Source of the DNA: Strongylocentrotus purpuratus
Taxonomy: Eukaryota > Echinodermata > Echinoidea > Camarodonta > Strongylocentrotidae
Assembly: GCF_000002235.5 (NCBI RefSeq)
Contig: NW_022145615.1
Span: 32,743,594-32,807,593 of the forward strand
Direction: 5' to 3'
Length of the DNA stretch: 64,000 bases
Shown: positions 1-12,639 of the stretch, one piece after another
Layout of the letters: each line of letters begins with the position of its first letter
Position numbering within the stretch: position 1 is the stretch's first letter
The notes under the pieces: generated by a model
Told to the model about the DNA's origin: nothing
Database searches by the model: none
Seen by the model: only the letters and a program-made list of their open reading frames with translations
Position numbers and translations under genes: made by a program

Positions 1-968
1 TGCCCGCTCTGGCTCCCTCTCTCTGTGAGCGCAAGCAGCATGAAGGGCAGGAAGGAAGGGGGAGGAGGGCCCGACTTTATTTTTAGCCACGCCAGGACTT
101 CTCTAACATAAGAAACTCAAGCACCAGGGACACCGCTCCGCAGGACCTGGAAACCAAACGGCATAGCAAACCGTCTATTTTTTGACGTCGCCGCCTGATT
201 CATGAGAAAAGCGGGGAGATTCATCTTGGCGTGGGCGCAGGGTAGACGTGACTGCGCATGATTGGGTCTTTAGATGCTTCAATAAGATAGATCTACATGA
301 TTTCATTCCAAAGAATTGTTCCTGGCTGAAAATATATTCCTTGTAGAATTGATATATCATTGAAAAATGGAACAGAGGACAGCATGGAAGGTTCTTTCCC
401 TTTACCCCCCTTTCTTGATTTCTTTTAAAGCATATCTGCACTAGCTTGGCCAGGAGGGATTAGACCTCCCTGCGTGGTTACTGGCAGGTGGTTATCTCAT
501 CAAATCAGCTCTCAATTAACATAAGAAAAGGGGATCATGGGGGATCAATGGGTACCACTGAGGCATTGTTGGCTGTATAGAAGACGCAAGTAGCTACAAG
601 TAGTGCAGTTCTGCTTTAAATCGTATTTGCAAGGAATTTATATCTGAATTTCCCATTGTGCACCTACTAAAGCCAAAATGCATACTGTTTACTCAATGAA
701 AGAATGGCATTCTGAGGAAAGTATATCTGGTAGAAATAATGAAATACATATACACGAAAGACATAGCCATGCATTAACGAGAATTGCCACAGGAAAGAAA
801 CAGGGTTCTTTAAATTGACCCAAAAGAAGCTTATATTTTGATGCTGATTAACATTGGAAAACAAGTTCTAATTCACTGTTTAATAGACAGTCCTTCTTTA
901 AAAGCCACCACACTAAACAAGTCGGATATGACTTGGGCTTAGTCAATCCTTCTCATTGTAATGCTCAC
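1..968. other. MEF2 intron, truncated by window edge
   Basis: Downstream of the fourth coding exon on the minus strand. The short open frames at 175-441 and 667-864 show no domain or resemblance to MEF2 or any protein I know. Bases 1-200 are more GC-rich with purine tracts, but I see no splice-bounded exon. Confidence 0.6.
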
Positions 969-1323
969 CTGTACTGGCTGGTCTGGGCGGTTGTGGACTG
1001 AGTGTACTTCGTGAGATCTGTGGCTGAGGACTAAGACTGTTGCGCATAGGACCAGGACCCGGACTGAGACTCGTCCTACTCAGCATGTGAGGCTGCGGGC
1101 TGAGGCTGTTACGGGCAATGGGCGGTTGCATGAGACTGGAGCTGGTTACATGTGTCTGTTGCTGTTGTTGTTGTTGTTGCTGCTGTTGGCTGTGGTTGCT
1201 GTTGGGACTGGGTTGACCATGTGGATGATGGTGATGGTGATGGTGGCCTCCGTTGTATGGTATAGTGGAGGTCTGTGGGACGGACACGGGCATGGAAGCT
1301 GGGTACTCTGGAGGGATCTGTGA
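969..1323 (-). CDS. MEF2: MEF2 fourth coding exon: His/Gln-rich and RNSLSP-repeat segment
   Basis: Read on the minus strand from the acceptor TTTCTACAG this gives 118 codons plus one base, starting SQIPPEYPASMPVSVP and ending PPRPASTG, then donor ACAG|GTGAG. PASMPVSVP corresponds to the vertebrate segment NFEMPVSIPV, and RPASTG to RPPSAG/RPPSTG, which fixes identity and exon limits. Between them are a run of seven His, a run of eleven Gln, and four copies of an R-(N/T/S)-(S/T)-LSP motif where vertebrate MEF2 shows one (QRNSMSP). This is the start of the transactivation region and looks disordered. A wholly open frame through a repeat-rich stretch on the opposite strand is a shadow. The exon ends in phase 1, so a further exon lies off the left edge of the window. 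Confidence 0.92.
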
Positions 1324-1359
1324 CTGTAGAAACAAAAACAAAAATTCAGTAATCTTAGA

Positions 1360-1550
1360 TGGTGGTTGTTATTTAGCATAAATGCTTGTAAGTAAGCAAC
1401 CAGACGGCCGACAGCTTTAGGTCCTCTCTGATGGACCTGGTAATGAGGATTAATGCCTTACCAAAGGGCACTAGCGCATCGACTTGGTTTCGAACCCGGG
1501 TCACCGGATTACAAGACCATTGCTCTACCGACTGAGCTATCGCGCCTCCT
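1360..1550 (-). mobile_element. tRNA-derived SINE
   Basis: On the minus strand it starts GGCGCGATAGCTCAGTCGG, a perfect A box, and carries GGTTCGAAACC, a near-perfect B box, spaced as in a tRNA with a TGT anticodon loop. The anticodon, T and acceptor stems do not pair properly, so it is not a working tRNA gene. Over 100 bp of non-tRNA body follows, ending near AAGCATTTATGC and an A/T-rich tail. This is the layout of a tRNA-derived SINE transcribed by RNA polymerase III. It sits just upstream of the acceptor of the fourth MEF2 exon, in the same orientation as the gene. Confidence 0.8.
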
Positions 1551-2539
1551 CATTCTATCCACTTCATAAATAACACTCTATCTCTGTAATCTCTCCTTTC
1601 TTTAGACATGGTTTGACAACGACATATACCTGATTCACATGGCTTCTCAAATGTTAGCTCTGGACACCCCAAATTTCAAAACTGAACAGGAAGCCAATGC
1701 AAACCCTAAAATGTTATCCGAGGCCCTCTGTGAAAAAAAGTTAGTGCAGACACCTGCTATAGACTGTATGTGATGTTTTTAAATTGATGTAGACACATCA
1801 TAGCAACAATTTGTATTTTCAAAGATAAGACTGTACACCTCCTACATAGAAAGATGAATTTAAAGTGCAACTCCTAAAAATTAATGCACCTTTGGAATTT
1901 ACATTAAATTTTGGGTATATTTAAACACAAGTTTTGATGCAAGAGGCCCTGCTGCCTCTTGTTTTCTAAATCAACATGATGCTTTCTTGAACAAAGGACA
2001 TACTTGCACATGGCTCCTAATACAATGCACAGAACATGATATACAAACATCATGCCTTGAGCTGTCATAAACAGAAGAGGTGCTTCTTTCTATTCTGCAC
2101 CTGTCACATACCATACCATCGTCCTGATGTTAAAACAACACAAGCCTGCTACATCCAATCTAGGAGTTGGGGTGCCTGAATGGAAGCGGAAGGCTCAATG
2201 AAGGAAGTAAATAATCCTGGATCATTCTTATTATTAAACCCTGTTAGGACTGGCTTTTTCTTGGAGACTGAATTGATCGCCTCTTCTTCAAATTGGCAAT
2301 GATTATATTTGTTGTTATTTCTAGATTGTTCTAGCAAAATTTCATGTCAATGAAAACCATATCCATGATTATGAGCCACGATGACTCTCATGCTCAAGAT
2401 CAGTGACTTTGAACCTATCAAATGAGTTGCCAATTTAAGAATTTTAAACCTTATTCCACAAACATCAAACACAATATGGTCACGCAACAAAACTGGAGAC
2501 AATGTGCGCAGAATTTTCTTGCCTTTTCTATTCATGCAT

Positions 2540-3144
2540 CTGGGGAGTATTTCACAAAGACTAAGATCGATTTTAAGTTGGACTCAACTATGGCAGGCCA
2601 ATTATGCCACTGGTTGCTTTCACCATAATGAACTTTAGATAAGATTTTTTCCTTCATTAAAGTGGCACGTTCCCGCCAGTGTAGTTATCGCTGCTCTAGT
2701 CATCGCCATCTTGGTTCCGAAGATCGACTTCTAATTTGCATACAGCTGTCAATCAAAGTACGCGCGGCCTGGCCTGCCTTCGCCAAGCCAGCTGATCGCT
2801 GACGATCGCGACGTCACGAAAGTGGGCGGAAACAGCAGCCGAATCTTAGAGCCGAACTGCGATTGGCATTACTTCGGCACATGTATGCGATAATCGGTAT
2901 TGTCCGGGCATTCGGAACATGCCATCTGCGTAAGAGCCGTATTCTGTTGGTGTCAATAGGCAGCTAGCACCGTCCGCCAGCGGGTACGTATTTTGAACGC
3001 CCTCTGGAATACGGGGAACATGCCTCTTTAAACTAAACTATCGAAAAAAAAAAAATTCTGTAGATTTGTGTCGATGATTTGTACTGCCTGCCATAGTTAA
3101 GTCCAACTTAAAGTAGATCTTAGTCTTTGTGAAACACTCCCCAG
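2540..3144. mobile_element. Short inverted-repeat element (MITE) with CpG-rich promoter-like core
   Basis: About 60 bp at 2540-2600 recur inverted at 3088-3144; both begin CTGGGGAGT(A/G)TTTCACAAAG from the outside. No clear target-site duplication is visible. The 480-bp centre is CpG-rich, unlike its surroundings, and holds a YY1-type site CGCCATCTTGG (2704-2714), an octamer ATTTGCAT (2734-2741), an E-box CAGCTG (2743-2748), a CRE-like GACGTCAC (2810-2817) and a GC box GTGGGCGG (2822-2829). No coding capacity. It lies in the MEF2 intron 85 bp from the third coding exon. Confidence 0.75.
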
Positions 3145-3228
3145 GTTTATTTTTGAAGGGCTCTGAATCCGAAGTAACTTAGCCAACCCACAAGATGCGG
3201 AATGCTCGTCTTAAAAAGAGTTTTTTAC

Positions 3229-3381
3229 CCTGCTCATGGGTTGCCCACTTCCACCATTCATCATTCTGTCAAATTCCTCATTGATCTTCTGGTATTTGGC
3301 TTCAGTGCGTGGCGTTAGGATGTAGGACTCAGAGTCAGGGTCCGGACTCTCGCATCCCTTGTTCTCTTTCTTATTCAGAAT
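3229..3381 (-). CDS. MEF2: MEF2 third coding exon, alpha2-like alternative exon
   Basis: The 153-nt exon gives 51 residues, starting ILNKKENKGCESPDPDSE and ending GGSGQPMSR (residues 87-137). It matches the vertebrate alpha2 version of the mutually exclusive exon just after the MEF2 domain (ALNKKENKGCESPDPDS, then LTPRTEEKYKKINEEF), not the alpha1 version (TLRKKGLNGCESPDAD). In vertebrates alpha2 is the skeletal and cardiac muscle form and alpha1 the broadly expressed one. A long pyrimidine tract ends in CCCTCAG at the acceptor, and the donor is AGG|GTAAAA. Both ends are phase 0, so the exon could be skipped or swapped without breaking the frame. Confidence 0.94.
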
Positions 3382-5469
3382 CTGAGGGAGATAGGAAGAG
3401 AAATAGAAGAGAAAAAAAGAAAAGCCGATTAGTAACTGTCAATGTGCTTAAAGAAATGGCAGACATAATATCAATCAATGCATTCAGATTAAGAAATATT
3501 GATAAATTACTCTTTGTAACATACTGATTCAACCCAAATATCTTTAGAATTATTTTTTAAAATTTGATCTTTTACCTAATTTACACTTGTTCAGGATTAC
3601 CAAAAAATAATACAGACAAACATTTACAGAGCCCTTTAAATTTATCTTGATTCTTATTCCATGATATTCAAATTCAAAATGAAACCATCTTGTATCCCTA
3701 AAAGAAAGGCAAACTTTTATCTATCTAAAAATCAGACATACAGTAAAAATATGGTTGGTTAAACCCACATGTTCAAAGTTTGAAATTGATACCTTGAGTA
3801 GGCTCATACTTTCCGAACTATATCTTGCGGAAATAAGCCTTTGTGTTATCATCAGACTTGACATTTAATCACACGCTTCTGAGAATTTACAACATAATAC
3901 AAGTTCATTCTTATGATACTTCTCTATCCTGACTGTTATACTGTTCCCATTCAAGTTAATCATCAATCGTCAAGCAAGGCCATGTCCTTACTTGCCATCC
4001 TCCGGCGCTCTAGTTATCAAAACTTTTGTTTCCATTGTTTAAATCACTAATTTGATAAACACATGTCTTCTTAACAGGGATAAAGGATTCTGACTTTCCT
4101 GAATGATTTAAAGGTACATTTTCACATTTTCAAGTGAAAACGATCATTACTTTAATAGCGCCTGGTGTATTAATTCCCATAGAAATTTACCTCTTTTACT
4201 GCAGCAATATACATAAATCTTCTAAAATATCAATATTGCTTAATATTTTACTAAATGTTTACGTTTCTTGATTATCTTACTGTCCTCTGTACAGTGTGGC
4301 ATGGATGGATCATGTGTTGTTGCCTATGCACATTTTACATAGTACCTATTCGGCTCACCATGCTCTGTTAAAGTACATGTACATACAGACAAAATATTGT
4401 TTGGTACAAGTATCAGCTCCAAAGACTCTGACCAGTGTAACCTTCTGTTCAAATCGTGCTCCCTCTAGCTGCTAATACAAGCTACCATGTTTTCTATAAA
4501 AAGGAACTATATATTTACTTATGAATGTATAAAGAGTAGATGCCCCAGTTTAAACCTAGATCTCAGAATAAATCACGAGGTAGGAAATATATCTGCACAG
4601 GTTGTACAGCCTTTTTGGAAAGCAATGGGAGATAAATTGGAGAGCAATCAAGCATTGTAATTACATAGGATAACAACAGAGAGAAGCGAACAAATGCGGA
4701 CAACTCTTAGCAGCTGTGCAACCACCGAGCCAGACAGCTCTGCCTGCCGTAAACTTGAGTCATTTGAGGGTGACTGGCTCCCTCTAGTCTCCTATCACAG
4801 CATACATGTACATAGCTAGCCCCATGTGTATTTCTCTTCATTTCATTTTCGTTTTGTTATAATTTCCACATCATTGGTCAATACAGGCATGAAGCCAAAA
4901 AAAAATCATTTTGTGTGTACTTCCTGGAAGACCTTAGTGCTGCTGTCAGATATTTTTGCAAAGTTGGCTTTGTAACTGAATAATTGAAATAACTGTTAGG
5001 TCATCATTATAACTATCATTGATCAAATGTAAAATAAACAAACAATAAGTTAGGCCACTAGAATCTATTTAAGAGATGTACAGGTGTAGGACAATCTTGA
5101 AATACAGGCAATACAGTCCCAGGCAATAGCTATCAAGATTTTTAAATTTTTCATTACTTTTGAAAGCATGCTAAAACCGGGTTGAAGGATTTTTTTTTTA
5201 AAATTATGAAATACATTGTAGCATTGCTTTGGACCTCTTTCAGATCATTACTTAATTATGTAAGAGCAATGGGAACAAAAATGTACTGATGCTGTGTATT
5301 GAATACAATCAGTTATCAAAAAACATTGCATGTGAGACTTTGTCAGTATATTTGCTATACTTCCTCTCTTATGGTAGTGTTGTTGTTTCTTTCATTCACC
5401 CCCTTCAGAGCACCTCAAGAGCCAGCCCTCCTTCCTCTAAATTTTGATCGAGGGCGTAAAATGTTTTAT

Positions 5470-5835
5470 TCAGAATATTCTTGACAAGTGAAATCTCGGG
5501 TCAAGACTACTTTCCTGCCATGCTGCCAAACCTGGCATCGGGGGCGCTTCACAGTAATGGCATTTCCTGGGACGGTGCACCACACCGCTAACTCATTAAT
5601 TGACTGTGTCACGTTTGGCTGCGCAAACGAGTGATTCAGCAACAACTCAAGAACTTTATCCGCCACAATGTAACGGAAGTCACATTTGTAATGAAAACGC
5701 TGGGCTCCCATTCGACACTTAACCGCTTTAACAGTTGTCACAAGATATCACAAGCACACAGTCGAGATTATCTTTCGCGTAAACGAGCCTCTAGCCCGTT
5801 CAGATACGGCTGTTTGATTACTCTGTAGGCAGCAT
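5470..5835. other. CpG-rich intronic island, candidate cis-regulatory module
   Basis: About 360 bp with many CpG dinucleotides stand out from the AT-rich intron. No inverted termini or repeat copies were seen. Overlapping short frames on both strands show no recognisable protein. It contains TAAT cores near 5595-5600 and an E-box-like CATGTG at 5832-5837. I infer an enhancer or an exapted insertion; evidence is compositional only. Confidence 0.35.
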
Positions 5836-8800
5836 GTGAAGGGGTACATTGATAGATCTATGGCAGACAGACTTTTATCACGTAAAAACAATTCCACAAG
5901 TCAACTGGAGGGAAATGTTACAGAACAAATCCAATAAGCAAATACTCTGCCAATGTTGTTGTTTCTCTACCTTAAGTTTCCTTTCCATATCAGCATTACT
6001 ATGTACATGATGATATGCATTATCAATGTAAGGACCGCAATTCTATTTTGAGCAACTATGGGTTATATTTAGTTTTTGAACAAATATTGAATTAAAGATA
6101 AAAATGTTAATCAAATAGTGTGACTATGGTATACTATAGGGATTATTAGATCTAAATTATATATGAAGATCAATATTTATATGACCACCTAATTACAACA
6201 TGACTTTCACAATTATTGTTTACCGGTACTTAAAAATCTTAAAAGCAAATAACCCAAATTGTAACATGAAATACTATGAAGCATATATTTTTTTATTCTA
6301 CATTATATCAAATATTTGTTGATCTTTCTCTTGTCATGATTTTAAAAATAAAATGTACAGTATTTATTTGTTTCGTTTACCAGGTGCCCCAGAAAATACC
6401 TTTTAAAATATATATAATCGTGAGAACTGTGCAGCATTTTGTGCTGCGATAATGCGATCTCTTTGTTGTGAAATAATATAATTTAATAACATTACATTCA
6501 ACCAATTAAGCACACCTCTACTCCATCATCTCTGCATAATGCAATCAGCATGCATCACCATTTTCATGTCAGTTACAACAGTTATCACAAAGACATCATT
6601 TCAGTTCATATGTATACGCATTATGCATGATCAATCAAGCTCATCTTCTAGATGTAATTACTTTGTGAAGATGGAGGAACTTATGAGAGGCTCTTGATCT
6701 ATCCCTTTAAGAGGCATTTAATATGTACTACACAGTGAACGAACGTAGCAAGATTTGTCTACAGTCCATCCATACAATGCATATTGAGACAGGATGTTAT
6801 GATATGAATCACAGACATACAACGCATATATGCTCCGTATCCCAGCATAGCAACATATGATTGCTAGAAGACATTTGAGAAATAACGGAAGCCATACGAG
6901 AAAAAGAAGTTCAAAATGGTCAAAAATTTGTTTGGCTTTTTCTAAACCTTGATTCTTTTTTTGTAATAGAAATAAAGAATACATTAGGAAATAACATTGT
7001 TCTCTTATTTTTTAAAAATACTTTTTATCTTTTTGTATTCTTTAAGTTTATTAATTATGTGATGTTTCATTCTTTGTCTATGGCTTCAAACTTTTGTGAG
7101 GCTTTTTAACTGTTTTCACTGTATTTCATGTTGAAGTAAAATATTTGCAATTGAAGACTTACTTTTTATGTGTATTTATACATCAACAATATTTTCATAT
7201 GCAGAGTTACTGTACGTCACTTTTGTACAATAACAAACCCTAATTGCTAGCAAAGAAACCAGAAAAAAAATACTGCATACAGGTTACTAACCTAAACTTT
7301 TATGAATATTTGAATGAAATGATAAAAATTAATCATTAATGATTTTTTGTTGTTCTTAAACTCTTTGCATGGGATCTACATGTATACTTTTGAAATTCCT
7401 TTGTGTTTGGTGCATTTAAAAAGGAATGAATTATGGTAATGACTGACTTTAGTTCAATCCAATATTATAGATCATCAGCCGAAAAGAAAAAAATCTCAAT
7501 TTGCAGTCAATAATGTCTACAATATTTTAAATAAAAACGGGCAAGAGTCAAAAATAAAATGTTTAAAAAAACTCACAAGAAGAAAATAAAAGACTCTGAG
7601 GAGATATTAAAATGAGGTCAAACTATGGTTAAGAGACAGACAAGAACAACAAAGGAAAAGAGGCCATGCGGAAGGAAATTTAGCCAGAAAAAGTGGATTG
7701 CTCAGAAAAAAACTCCCTGGCTTGATTAATCATAATGGTGGGTTTCTATGAAGTTGTTCTGGCAACACACAGCCAACCGGCAGTACACCCACCCCAAACA
7801 CAGTCAGACATCTGTAACCTTCAAGTTCAATACCATGCCCAAAATAGTTTGACTGAAATTATATTTAACTAGGCAACATGCCTGCCCAATTTGCATTACT
7901 GGCTACGCACCATAGGAGCGCTTTGTAGAACCTGCATGGGTCACTAACCCTGTGGGTGCCCCCCAAAGGGACCCCCTGGGCTACGTTCAACAATGGACCA
8001 TTCTCAGATGGGTGGGAACATCATCTTTTTTTCTGGTAAATGTAGGATGGCTTCAACTTGGTTTTACCATTTCTAACGAAAAACAGCAGAGGGCCTGACC
8101 ATTGTCTTTTTGGCTCCACGTCACGTCACATAGTGCACAGCCACTCGGTCAGTCATTCTTGGTGATATCACAGAGTTCATGATATGAATTCCTGCGCTAT
8201 TGTGTACTGGTCATGCAGAAAGAAAGCCAAACAAGAGAATCAGAGCATAAACTCTTGAATCATGTTTGTGCCCTCCCCATTAAACACAAAGCTTTATCAC
8301 AGTGTGATACTTTCTAGACCTACGTAGTAAATACACAATCAAAAAGGCATACCATGAAAGTCTATCTACTACTATATTACTTGTAGTAAATCACTCTCTT
8401 CTAAATTAAACAATAAATAGTTAAATTTAATTTGTATATGATAATCAAATTAAAAATGTCATTCATTCTATATCCTGAAATTTATATTGTATAGTAATGT
8501 TGTCCTACATAGGTGATCAGCATCAATGAATATCCCATCATTATAGTAATGTGCACATAACTGTATGCCAACAAGTACCCATATCATTTAACATTGTGTG
8601 AGTATAGTGTGGTTTATTTTTGTAACAATACGAGTACACGGAAGGAAGGAAACCGTTGAGTACACAACCTATTTTTGAGGAAGGAAAATGTCAAATTAGC
8701 TCATTGCAAGGCAAGTGGCGTAGGGAAAGTGAAACTAGCATACATGGAGTTCATTAATAGAAAAATGCTATGAATGGAATTATAAGGGTTTTAATCTTCA

Positions 8801-9175
8801 AAGCTCATGTGAACTGTGTCAATTGCTAGGCCAACCAACCCTGTCCTAGCTAGCTCTCTCTGTTCCTGTTTATAAGCACGGCTTCCTGCAATGCTTGCCA
8901 TGCTCAGTGCAGTCAGATACATGTGTATCAGACATTTTCACAAGGCCTTCACATCTTTCTATATTGAATGGTACATGGGGAACCAAAACACAAACAATAC
9001 AAAAACTGCACTAAGTTCATAAGAAACTCTATCTTCATATAAATATGGAGTATAGTCACCAAAATATACCTCTAACGCAATGTGATGATTTAAATTTACA
9101 TGTATCATGGATGAACATCATCAAGATTAAGGGTCCATTCAATTAGGCAGGGGTGATAGTGAGCACAAAAAAACC

Positions 9176-9345
9176 ACGCCCCCCCCCCCCCCCCTTGAGT
9201 AAAAAAAATAAAAGAGGATCGGTGGGGGGGGGGAATATGGCACCTAACCCCCTTTTGAGTTAGAAAATTGGGAAAATTAGAGAAAATAAGGGGAAAATCG
9301 GGGGATGGGGGGGGGGGGGGAGGGGGGATCGGGATCGGGGAAAAA
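9176..9345. repeat. Paired poly-C / poly-G low-complexity cluster
   Basis: A run of about 18 C is followed within 40 bp by runs of G and then by G-rich sequence with GGGGATCGGGATCGGGG. The opposite-sense C and G tracts could pair into a hairpin or form G-quadruplex and i-motif structures. Confidence 0.7.
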
Positions 9346-12226
9346 TCAGGAAATTATCAGGCCTGATTAGTATGATTCATGATTACTGCTATTTCTCATC
9401 AATTACACTAACAATCACATTTCATAATTTATCTAGATTGATAGAATGAGTATGAGTATATATCCCCTTTGAAAGAAGCTCCAATGGTATATCCTACCCT
9501 ATCCTTCTTTCCCTTATTTCAGTAGGCATACAGCCTGCACACACACCTTGTAGGATCCCTTATTTCTGATTTCTGGCAACGCTAACCCAAGGCCACGGCA
9601 TATTAAATGCAGACTTGAAACCCAAATGAGGTGTAAAACTCTTGGATGCTAGCTGCTTGTCTCACAAACAACCTGAACATAACCTCACACTCCATTTGCT
9701 ACAAAGTGGGTAACTCATTGAAGCAAATAACGATGCTACTAGCGCGGGCCCCTGCCCTGTATGAATGCACTCAGTCTTGATGGGGTTGTGAAATTAGTTA
9801 AAATGTGTTGATGAATCTATAATTGTATGTATTTCTGTGTGTAGCTAAACAGTCTTGAATACAATTTATGAATCAACAGAAGCCTTTCAGCTGTACTGAA
9901 ATCATTTTAAAAACAAGAAAGTATTCTGTTGAAAAAATCCCCCCCCCCAAAAAAATCCAATTTTAAATGTTCAAAAAGACACACAGGTGGGGTAAGACTC
10001 ATAATCTTTTTAAGGAGCATGACCGTAACATAGCAATTAAAATGTCCATTTTAAATTCTACTCTTCAAGGATTTTCTCTAGGCATTTTCAGCATTTAAAA
10101 GAAGAAGAAGAAGAAAAAAGATGTTTTTGTAGATTATGTTGATGCCAAACACATCGGGAAGATGCAGTGAACCCTAACCTGCATAACTGACGTCAGTGAA
10201 TTATTCAAACACCAGTTCCCTTCCCAAGAGCCCGTTGGCAGAGTGTGAAAGAGAATCAAGTACGTACGTAGCAGTACTTGCTTGGCTTGGTCAGATCCTC
10301 AATGGCTCAAGCTTAGCTTAATACAATCAGATAAACCTTTGCCCCCATGCTGTCTGCTCTCTGGCTAATTTTTTACCCATAATTCTATTCATCAAGATTT
10401 ATCCTGCTTGTATGCATACTTAATTTCCAAAAAGGTTTACACAAATAATAACAATAAAATGGTCATCTATAATGGCACATAGCATTTTTTAAGTAACCTG
10501 ACACAGATGTTTTTGTAAGGGGCAGGTCATTGGATGACAAATATATATTTCAGTTTGACTATACCCCTTGTCCCCATGTACAGGTACCGGTATATATATA
10601 TATTGTAGCATATAAATGTCATCTTGCAAACATATAAATTATGAGTGCAAACCTGTAAAATCAAACTTAATGAGATGAATTTTAAACCAGTAGGCCTTAT
10701 GCAGGCATCAAATAGTCCCGGGTACAGGTGTACCAGTATAAATCAGCAAGCCTTATATGCAGTCCCATTAAATAGTACGGGGGGGGGGGGGGGGTGTCTC
10801 ATTATGTAAATGGTGAAAAAGATCACCCAAAAAAGTGTATCAACTGCAAAACATTTGTACATGTTATAGGATCATTCCTTGAAAGAAAAATCCTATTGTA
10901 AAATAAGATCCACTAATAAATAAAAACTGATAATGAACTCGATAGTGTACCCGCACAGCATGAACATTAATCACAAGGCTACTACCATAAAATATGAATA
11001 ACAAATCAATCATGAAAACAGATTCTAGTTGATTCTTCCTGATATATTGTGCCACATTACAATCTCAATTTCATGTCAAGGGTACTCCATAGCTTTAAAT
11101 GGATATCCATGTGTGCTGTTCTATTAGTCGCACACTGCAGCATAATAAAGCAATGTCGACTTTATGCAAATATCACAACCATGTTCAGCAAACTGGGAAC
11201 CTTCTCTAATGATTATTCATAACACAAAGTAAATCAAATAAACCACATTTACCCACATCATGCAATAATGTTTGTTTTGGTGCTTTTCCCCCTTTGCCCC
11301 CTCATTCATGAGTACCAGGTTCTTCTGTTGGATTTCAATAAATCATTGGCTTACTTGTAAAAAGGCAATGAATCAAATCTGAAGGCCTCTTTAGATCTAC
11401 ACCTGGAAACCAAACACCTTTTTATCAAAATGTACTGGTTGGTCAATTGCAAATACACCTATCCAAAATAAATACTAGGTGTGTCAAGATGTATGAAAGA
11501 ATTGTGGTTGAAATGAACATTTTGTAGAAGAGCAGTTCAACAAATCAATACATTTTGTATTTATTGATACTAAAACTTAAATTTTCAAATATTTTTATAC
11601 CAAAATCATCTTAACATGTTCAATATTATAATTATTCCAAAGAGAAGAAAGAATGATCTTGCAGTACATTTTGTGAAGTGTTTGAGAAGATTGCTGCACT
11701 ATGGCTCTGTACTAACCTACCCTGTATTGTGTGCTACGAAGGAGTTTAGGTACTATGCACAAACTAGTGCAAATGAGCTGTGTAAAAAAAATGAATGAAA
11801 ATACGGCCTCGTACTTGGACGTAATGTAAATATACCTCTACTACTGGGCAAGTTTTTCCATCTTGAGCAGGATGGGTTTGGGAATACATAAGGTTTGTTT
11901 TCAGTCCATGACTTCCTGAGGAAAGAGTACTTGGACCGCAGTCTTTCCTTTCAATAAAAACAACATTAGCCTGATCTTACCGCTATTCTCCACATGTCAA
12001 CAGATACTGCTTCTCAGATATACATGTATGTGCTAAAATAATCAAATAATAGTTCTAGGTTGGTCCAAATAAACTGTTTCAACAGTATTCAGTGTTCCTA
12101 AACATGTCTAAGAACAATGTTTGAGGCCTCGGTCCATTGCATGAATAGCAGATTGAAAAACCATATACCGTAAGCTTTTCTTTTTGGTAAACAGACCCTA
12201 TGAACTAAAGCAGTCATGAGTACATG

Positions 12227-12639
12227 CAGAGCTGCCAACCTTGTGGGACCAAAAAAGGGAATCGTGATGGCAAAAAAAAAAGGAATTTCAAGCAAAAAAA
12301 AGAAATTCATAAAAACGAAACGACACACTTCTAATGCAGAAATGTTCATTCATCATGCTGTTTTTTCCATACAATCAGGAATTTTTTTGGGTGGTTATTT
12401 TTGGTATTATCCGCATTTCATTCTTTTTGAGAATATTTTTCTTTTCAATTATGTTTTAAATTTAGTTTTCTGTTGAATTTGTGATAAAATCACCATTTTA
12501 GGGCAGTTGTTCGACGTGCGGTATGTTAAAAAATAAATAAATAAAGAAAAACATATTTTATGAAGAAAAAACGTAATACCGTAATTTGGAGGAAAAAATT
12601 GGAGTAATTCCGGCAAAAACGGAATGGTTGGCAGCTCTG
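12227..12639. mobile_element. 413-bp inverted-repeat element flanked by TACATG
   Basis: The outer ends are CAGAGCTGCCAACC and its inverse GGTTGGCAGCTCTG. Directly outside are TACATG at 12221-12226 and again at 12640-12645, fitting a 6-bp target-site duplication. The interior is A-rich with runs of AAAAAA and no open gene. The CAG start resembles hAT-type ends, but those normally duplicate 8 bp. TACATG is a common word in this genome, so part of the flank match may be chance. Confidence 0.75.

Larger units (their letters stand above)
3382..12226. other. MEF2 intron between second and third coding exons, left part
   Basis: AT-rich sequence without a supportable gene. All open frames are short and resemble no protein. 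I found no second, alpha1-like MEF2 exon by eye. Features of note are a CpG-rich island at 5470-5830, homopolymer G/C tracts at 9176-9330 and 10780-10794, and short AT repeats (TATATATA near 10590). Confidence 0.5.

Noticed and set aside
1087..1323. Plus-strand open frame with a poly-Leu run
   Set aside because: It is the reverse of the MEF2 Gln/His exon; the hydrophobic run comes from the triplet repeat.
1474..1546. Functional tRNA-Thr (TGT) gene on the minus strand
   Set aside because: A and B boxes are present but the anticodon, T and acceptor stems do not pair, and a SINE-like body follows.
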